64,000 bases of DNA from Pollutimonas subterranea. Its GTDB lineage: Bacteria; Pseudomonadota; Gammaproteobacteria; Burkholderiales; Burkholderiaceae_B. The translations under genes and the position numbers were made by a program. The stretch is taken from contig NZ_PDNW01000002.1 of NCBI RefSeq assembly GCF_002849655.1, positions 62,001 to 126,000 of the forward strand, read 5' to 3'. Below are positions 59,431-64,000 of this stretch, piece by piece. Each line of letters starts with the position of its first letter. The stretch's first letter is position 1. The notes under the pieces were generated by a model that had not been told where the DNA came from, searched no databases, and saw only the letters and a program-made list of their open reading frames with translations.

Positions 59431-60420
59431 ATGTCCAAACCCGCCATGCGTGTCGCCGTCACCGGCGCTGCCGGCCAGATCGGCTACGCCCTGCTGTTCC
59501 GTATCGCCTCAGGCGAAATGCTCGGCAAAGACCAGCCCGTCATCCTACAGCTGCTTGAAATCCCCGACGAAAAAGCCCAGAAGGCGCTCAAAGGCGTCAT
59601 GATGGAGCTGGACGATTGCGCCTTTCCTTTATTGGCGGGCATGAGCGCATACAGCGATGCGCGTGAAGCCTTCAAGGACGTCGACGTTGCCCTGCTGGTT
59701 GGCGCACGCCCCCGCGGACCCGGCATGGAGCGCAAAGACCTGCTGCACGTCAATGCCCAGATCTTCACGGCTCAAGGCAAGGCATTGAACGATGTCGCCA
59801 GCCGCAATGTCAAGGTACTGGTTGTCGGCAACCCTGCCAACACCAATGCCTACATTGCCATGAAGTCGGCACCCGACCTTCCGGCCAAGAATTTTACCGC
59901 CATGCTTCGCCTGGACCACAACCGCGCGCTGTCGCAATTGGCCGCCAAGTCGGGCAAGCCGGTCGCCGACATCGAAAAGCTGATCGTCTGGGGCAACCAC
60001 TCGCCCACCATGTATCCCGACACTCGTTTCGCCACGGTCGGCGGCGAAAGCCTGCAGGGCATCATCAACGACGAAGCCTGGAATCGCGACACGTTCATTC
60101 CTACTGTCGGGAAACGCGGCGGCGCCATCATCGAAGCGCGCGGCCTGTCATCGGCTGCCTCGGCGGCCAACGCGGCCATCGACCATATCCGTGACTGGGT
60201 GCTGGGCTCGAACGGCAAATGGGTCACCATGGGCGTTCCTTCCGATGGATCCTACGGTATCCCCGAAGGCATTATCTATGGTGTACCGGTCACCACGGCC
60301 AACGGCGAATATACACGTATCGAAGGCCTGGAAATCGATACCTTCTCGCGCGAACGCATGGATTTCACGTTGAACGAGCTGCTCGAAGAACGTGACGGCG
60401 TGCAAGATCTATTGAAGTAA
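59431..60420 (+). CDS. mdh: Malate dehydrogenase
   Basis: A 329-residue NAD-dependent malate dehydrogenase of the cytosolic/betaproteobacterial type. The dinucleotide motif is [18 protein letters not shown], the active-site His is in [11 protein letters not shown], and [14 protein letters not shown] provides the substrate Arg. CGGGAG precedes ATG 59431; an upstream in-frame TTG is less likely. Confidence 0.97.
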   Translation: MSKPAMRVAVTGAAGQIGYALLFRIASGEMLGKDQPVILQLLEIPDEKAQKALKGVMMELDDCAFPLLAGMSAYSDAREAFKDVDVALLVGARPRGPGMERKDLLHVNAQIFTAQGKALNDVASRNVKVLVVGNPANTNAYIAMKSAPDLPAKNFTAMLRLDHNRALSQLAAKSGKPVADIEKLIVWGNHSPTMYPDTRFATVGGESLQGIINDEAWNRDTFIPTVGKRGGAIIEARGLSSAASAANAAIDHIRDWVLGSNGKWVTMGVPSDGSYGIPEGIIYGVPVTTANGEYTRIEGLEIDTFSRERMDFTLNELLEERDGVQDLLK

Positions 60421-60428
60421 TGCGACAC

Positions 60429-60458
60429 AGACAAGGCTCGGTAATCCGGGCCTTGTCT
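60429..60458 (+). terminator. Possible mdh terminator
   Basis: AGACAAGGCTCGG and CCGGGCCTTGTCT (one mismatch) around a TAAT loop, nine bases after mdh. There is no T-run after it, so it may be weak or rho-assisted. Confidence 0.5.
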
Positions 60459-60572
60459 TCGATATGCCCCGACGCATATCCGGTACTTTGTCCCCACGAA
60501 GACAGTTCCGTGGCAGCCAATACATTAGAGTCTGGGCATCTGCCCACGACACAGCCATTTTCGGAGATCCCG

Positions 60573-61466
60573 ATGACCCGACCCGCCTCGCCCGGCGCTC
60601 TGTTTCGCCAGGCATTAAAAGAAGAACAGCCATTGCAAATCATTGGCGCCATCAACGCCAATCACGCCTTGCTGGCCAAGCGCGCCGGCTACCGGGCCAT
60701 CTACCTTTCCGGTGGCGGAGTCGCCGCCGGCTCGCTGGGCCTGCCTGACCTGGGCATCAACACGCTGGACGACGTGCTGACCGACGTGCGGCGTATTACC
60801 GATGTGTGCGACGTACCCCTGGTGGTCGACATCGACACCGGTTTCGGGCCTTCCGCCTTCAATATCGGGCGCACCGTAAAAAGCCTGATCAAGTTTGGCG
60901 CGGCCGCCTGCCACATCGAAGACCAGGTCGGTGCCAAACGTTGCGGCCACCGGCCCGGCAAGGAAATCGTCACCACACAGGAAATGGCTGACCGCGTCAA
61001 GGCGGCGGTCGACGCCCGTACAGACAGCGATTTCTTCATTATTGCGCGCACCGATGCCATCGCCGTCGACGGCGTGGATGCCGCACTCGAGCGTGCCGTG
61101 GCCTGCGTCGAAGCCGGCGCAGATGCCATTTTTGCTGAAGCCTCGTACGACCTCGCCACCTACGAGCGGTTTTCCAAGGCGCTGAACGTACCCGTGCTGG
61201 CCAATATCACCGAGTTCGGGCAAACGCCGCTATTCAGCGTCGACGAACTGGCAGGCGCAGGCGTGGGCATGGTGCTCTACCCGCTTTCGGCATTTCGCGC
61301 CATGAACAAGGCCGCCGAATCGGTATACACGGCAATACGCAAGGATGGCCACCAGAAGAACGTCATTGACATGATGCAAACCCGGGAAGAACTCTACGAC
61401 CGCATCGGCTATCACGAGTTTGAATCCCGGCTTGATGCACTATTTCAGCAAGGCAAATCGAAATAA
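60573..61466 (+). CDS. prpB: 2-methylisocitrate lyase
   Basis: A 297-residue isocitrate-lyase-superfamily enzyme cleaving methylisocitrate to pyruvate and succinate. [26 protein letters not shown], and the active-site motif [12 protein letters not shown] (catalytic Cys) identify it. CGGAG lies upstream of ATG 60573. First of prpB-prpC-acnD. Confidence 0.95.
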   Translation: MTRPASPGALFRQALKEEQPLQIIGAINANHALLAKRAGYRAIYLSGGGVAAGSLGLPDLGINTLDDVLTDVRRITDVCDVPLVVDIDTGFGPSAFNIGRTVKSLIKFGAAACHIEDQVGAKRCGHRPGKEIVTTQEMADRVKAAVDARTDSDFFIIARTDAIAVDGVDAALERAVACVEAGADAIFAEASYDLATYERFSKALNVPVLANITEFGQTPLFSVDELAGAGVGMVLYPLSAFRAMNKAAESVYTAIRKDGHQKNVIDMMQTREELYDRIGYHEFESRLDALFQQGKSK

Positions 61467-61484
61467 CCTTCCAGGAGTTGAGAC

Positions 61485-62648
61485 ATGGCTACAAACGAAG
61501 TTAAAGATAGCAAGCCCGGCCCAAAACCCAAGAAATCCGTCGCCCTTTCCGGCGTAGTCGCAGGCAATACAGCGCTGTGCACTGTCGGACGCAGCGGCAA
61601 CGACCTGCACTACCGGGGCTACGATATTCTCGATATTGCTGAAGCCAGCGAGTTCGAAGAAGTCGCCCACTTGCTGATACACGGCAAACTGCCCACTAAG
61701 GCCGAGCTCAAGGCCTACAAGCAAAAACTTCGCAGCCTGCGCGGACTGCCTGCCGCGTTGCAAAGCGCGCTCGAAGCCTTGCCGGCGGCCAGCCATCCCA
61801 TGGACGTCATGCGCACGGCCGTATCAGTGCTGGGCTGCGTCCTCCCCGAAAAGGATGACCACAACATCCCCGACGCCCGCGACATCGCCGACCGGCTGAT
61901 CGCCAATCTGGGTTCGGCCCTGCTGTACTGGTACCACTTCAGCCATAACGGCCGCTTCATCGATGTACAAACCGACGACGACAGCATAGGCGGACATTTC
62001 CTGCACCTGCTGCACGGCACTGAGCCCAGCGAAGAATGGGTCCGGGCCATGCATACATCGCTGAACCTGTATGCCGAACACGAGTTCAACGCATCGACGT
62101 TCGCCAGCCGCGTCATTGCCGGCACAGGTTCGGATATGTATTCCGCCATTACCGGCGGTATTGGCGCGCTGCGCGGACCCAAGCACGGCGGAGCCAATGA
62201 AGTCGCTTTCGAGGTTCAAAAACGCTACGACTCGCCGGACGAGGCTGAGGCCGACATCCGTCGCCGCGTCGAGAACAAGGAAGTCATCATCGGCTTCGGT
62301 CATCCGGTGTATACGGTTTCCGATCCGCGCAATAAGGTGATCAAGGAAGTCTCGCGCAAGCTGTCCAAGGAGCAAGGCAACATGAAAATGTTCGATATTG
62401 CCGAGCGATTGGAAACGGTGATGTGGGACGCCAAGAAAATGTTCCCCAACCTGGATTGGTTCTCGGCCGTGTCCTACCACATGATGGGCGTGCCCACGGC
62501 CATGTTCACGCCACTATTCGTGATTGCCCGCACTGCCGGCTGGGCCGCGCATATTCTTGAACAGCGTGCCGACAACAAGATCATCCGCCCCACCGCCAAC
62601 TACATTGGCCCGGAAGATCAAACTTTCGTACCGCTCGCCAAGCGCTGA
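61485..62648 (+). CDS. prpC: 2-methylcitrate synthase
   Basis: A 387-residue citrate-synthase-family enzyme joining propionyl-CoA and oxaloacetate. [44 protein letters not shown] and [14 protein letters not shown] mark the short (dimeric) methylcitrate form. CAGGAG precedes the ATG, 18 bases after prpB. Confidence 0.95.
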   Translation: MATNEVKDSKPGPKPKKSVALSGVVAGNTALCTVGRSGNDLHYRGYDILDIAEASEFEEVAHLLIHGKLPTKAELKAYKQKLRSLRGLPAALQSALEALPAASHPMDVMRTAVSVLGCVLPEKDDHNIPDARDIADRLIANLGSALLYWYHFSHNGRFIDVQTDDDSIGGHFLHLLHGTEPSEEWVRAMHTSLNLYAEHEFNASTFASRVIAGTGSDMYSAITGGIGALRGPKHGGANEVAFEVQKRYDSPDEAEADIRRRVENKEVIIGFGHPVYTVSDPRNKVIKEVSRKLSKEQGNMKMFDIAERLETVMWDAKKMFPNLDWFSAVSYHMMGVPTAMFTPLFVIARTAGWAAHILEQRADNKIIRPTANYIGPEDQTFVPLAKR

Positions 62649-62732
62649 TCGCGACAGGGGCATAAGCCGGGCATCGCGCCCGGCCGTTCCCCGCACCACC
62701 CCTGGACATCACATCTCAATCTTCCGGATGCC

Positions 62733-64000
62733 ATGAACACTGCAAACCGCAAACCCCTGCCCGGCACTGATCTCGACTACTTCGACGTACAGGCAGTCGT
62801 CGACGCCATCCAGCCCGGTGCCTATGAAAAGTTGCCATATACGTTACGCGTACTGGCTGAAAACCTGGTGCGTCGCTGCGATCCGGCCACGCTGACGGCT
62901 TCGCTCAAACAGCTCATCGAGCGCAAGCGTGACCTGGACTTTCCCTGGTTCCCCGCGCGCGTGGTTTGCCATGACATCCTGGGCCAAACCGCACTGGTCG
63001 ACCTGGCCGGCCTGCGCGATGCCATTGCCGCGAAAGGCGGCGATCCCTCCCTGGTCAACCCGGTCGTGCCAACGCAACTGATCGTCGACCACTCGCTGGC
63101 CGTCGAACATGGCGGTTTCGAGAAAGATGCCTTCTCCAAGAATCGGGCCATCGAAGATCGGCGCAACGATGATCGCTTCCATTTCATCAACTGGACCAAG
63201 AAAACGTTCAAGAACGTCGACGTGATCCCGCCGGGCAACGGCATCATGCACCAGATCAACCTGGAACGCATGTCACCGGTCGTGCATGCGCGCGACGGCG
63301 TTGCCTATCCGGATACCCTAGTCGGCACAGACAGCCATACACCCCACGTCGACGCGCTGGGCGTGATCGCAATCGGCGTGGGCGGCCTTGAAGCGGAAAG
63401 CGTGATGCTCGGTCGCGCATCGTGGATGCGCCTGCCCGACATCATCGGTGTCGAACTGACCGGCAAGCTGCGCCCCGGCTCCACCGCCACCGATCTGGTA
63501 CTGGCGCTGACCGAATTCCTGCGCAACCAGAAAGTCGTATCGTCATACCTCGAGTTCTACGGCGAAGGCGCGTCCCGCCTGACCCTGGGCGACCGCGCCA
63601 CCATTTCGAACATGACGCCCGAATATGGCGCCACCGCGGCGATGTTCTACATCGACCAGCAGACCATCGATTACCTGAAACTCACTGGCCGCGACGACGA
63701 TCAAGTCAAGCTGGTGGAAACCTACGCCAAGCAGGCCGGCCTGTGGGCCGACAGCCTCAAGAATGCCGAATACGAACGCGTGCTCCAGTTCGACCTGTCG
63801 ACCGTCGTGCGCAATATCGCCGGACCATCGAACCCGCATCGGCGCGTACCCACGTCCGAACTGGCGGCCCGCGGCATATCGGGCACGGTGGAAAACGAAC
63901 CCGGCCTGATGCCGGACGGGGCCGTGATCATCGCCGCGATCACCAGTTGTACCAACACCAGCAACCCGCGCAACGTGATTGCCGCCGGACTGCTGGCCCG
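62733..64000 (+). CDS. acnD: Fe/S-dependent 2-methylisocitrate dehydratase AcnD, 3'-truncated
   Basis: The first 422 residues of a roughly 860-residue aconitase-family protein, cut by the window edge. The N-terminus MNTANRKPLPGTDLDYFD is characteristic of AcnD rather than AcnA. GTDSHTPHVDALGVIAIGVGGLEAE and AAITSCTNTSNPRN (first Fe-S Cys) are family signatures. Its place after prpBC fits a dehydratase that acts with PrpF in the methylcitrate cycle. prpF would be expected next. Confidence 0.93.
   Translation, partial: MNTANRKPLPGTDLDYFDVQAVVDAIQPGAYEKLPYTLRVLAENLVRRCDPATLTASLKQLIERKRDLDFPWFPARVVCHDILGQTALVDLAGLRDAIAAKGGDPSLVNPVVPTQLIVDHSLAVEHGGFEKDAFSKNRAIEDRRNDDRFHFINWTKKTFKNVDVIPPGNGIMHQINLERMSPVVHARDGVAYPDTLVGTDSHTPHVDALGVIAIGVGGLEAESVMLGRASWMRLPDIIGVELTGKLRPGSTATDLVLALTEFLRNQKVVSSYLEFYGEGASRLTLGDRATISNMTPEYGATAAMFYIDQQTIDYLKLTGRDDDQVKLVETYAKQAGLWADSLKNAEYERVLQFDLSTVVRNIAGPSNPHRRVPTSELAARGISGTVENEPGLMPDGAVIIAAITSCTNTSNPRNVIAAGLLA

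Overview
The window reads as a core chromosomal segment of a betaproteobacterium, most likely family Alcaligenaceae (the Bordetella/Achromobacter/Pusillimonas group). The evidence is the gene order scpB-rluB-rimP-nusA-infB-rbfA-truB-typA, a complete ftrABCD ferrous-iron uptake locus of the Bordetella type, the sdhCDAB-sdhE-gltA operon next to mdh, a Bug-type solute-binding protein, and a prpB-prpC-acnD methylcitrate cluster. I cannot name the genus from sequence alone. I see no integrase, transposase, prophage, CRISPR array or plasmid gene.

Layout. 1-7.1 kb: the 3' end of a Na/Pi cotransporter with a PhoU-like tail, a dienelactone hydrolase, polA divergent from a LOG-family gene, and an NAD(P) succinate-semialdehyde dehydrogenase. 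7.1-18.6 kb, minus strand: a long translation/RNA-processing block read scpB, rluB, rimP, nusA, infB, rbfA, truB, typA, with a hairpin plus U-run placed directly in front of rimP. 18.6-18.8 kb: an initiator tRNA-fMet with its own promoter and terminator. 19.3-21.7 kb: a COG0523 metal GTPase and a divergent GNAT-like protein. 21.7-24.9 kb: ftrABCD under a Fur box. 25-28.2 kb: phaC-phaB-phaR for polyhydroxybutyrate. 28.2-35.4 kb: pgeF, rluD, bamD, a DinG/YoaA helicase, tex and a small unknown gene coupled to tex. 36-40.3 kb: a polyamine-type ABC importer in the order ATPase, binding protein, two permeases. 40.3-42.8 kb: trpS and zapE. 42.9-64 kb: central carbon metabolism.

How the genes work together. 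The last 21 kb holds most of the oxidative TCA cycle: odhA-odhB-lpdA (2-oxoglutarate dehydrogenase), the succinate dehydrogenase/citrate synthase operon with its flavinylation factor, malate dehydrogenase, malic enzyme and the propionate branch (methylcitrate synthase, methylisocitrate lyase, AcnD dehydratase). A GntR/UTRA regulator lies between sdhC and mdh, with a perfect palindrome immediately upstream of the mdh promoter. It is a plausible local controller of this block. PHB synthesis draws on the same acetyl-CoA and NADPH pools, and the latter may be fed by malic enzyme.

Most features are conserved housekeeping genes. The points most worth following up are regulatory: a possible rimP-nusA attenuator, a long structured leader before odhA where the Burkholderiales sucA RNA motif is known to occur, the GntR operator, and divergent genes whose start codons overlap (polA/LOG). 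Nothing here looks to me like a wholly new system. Start sites were chosen from visible ribosome binding sites and family N-termini, and no searches were run.
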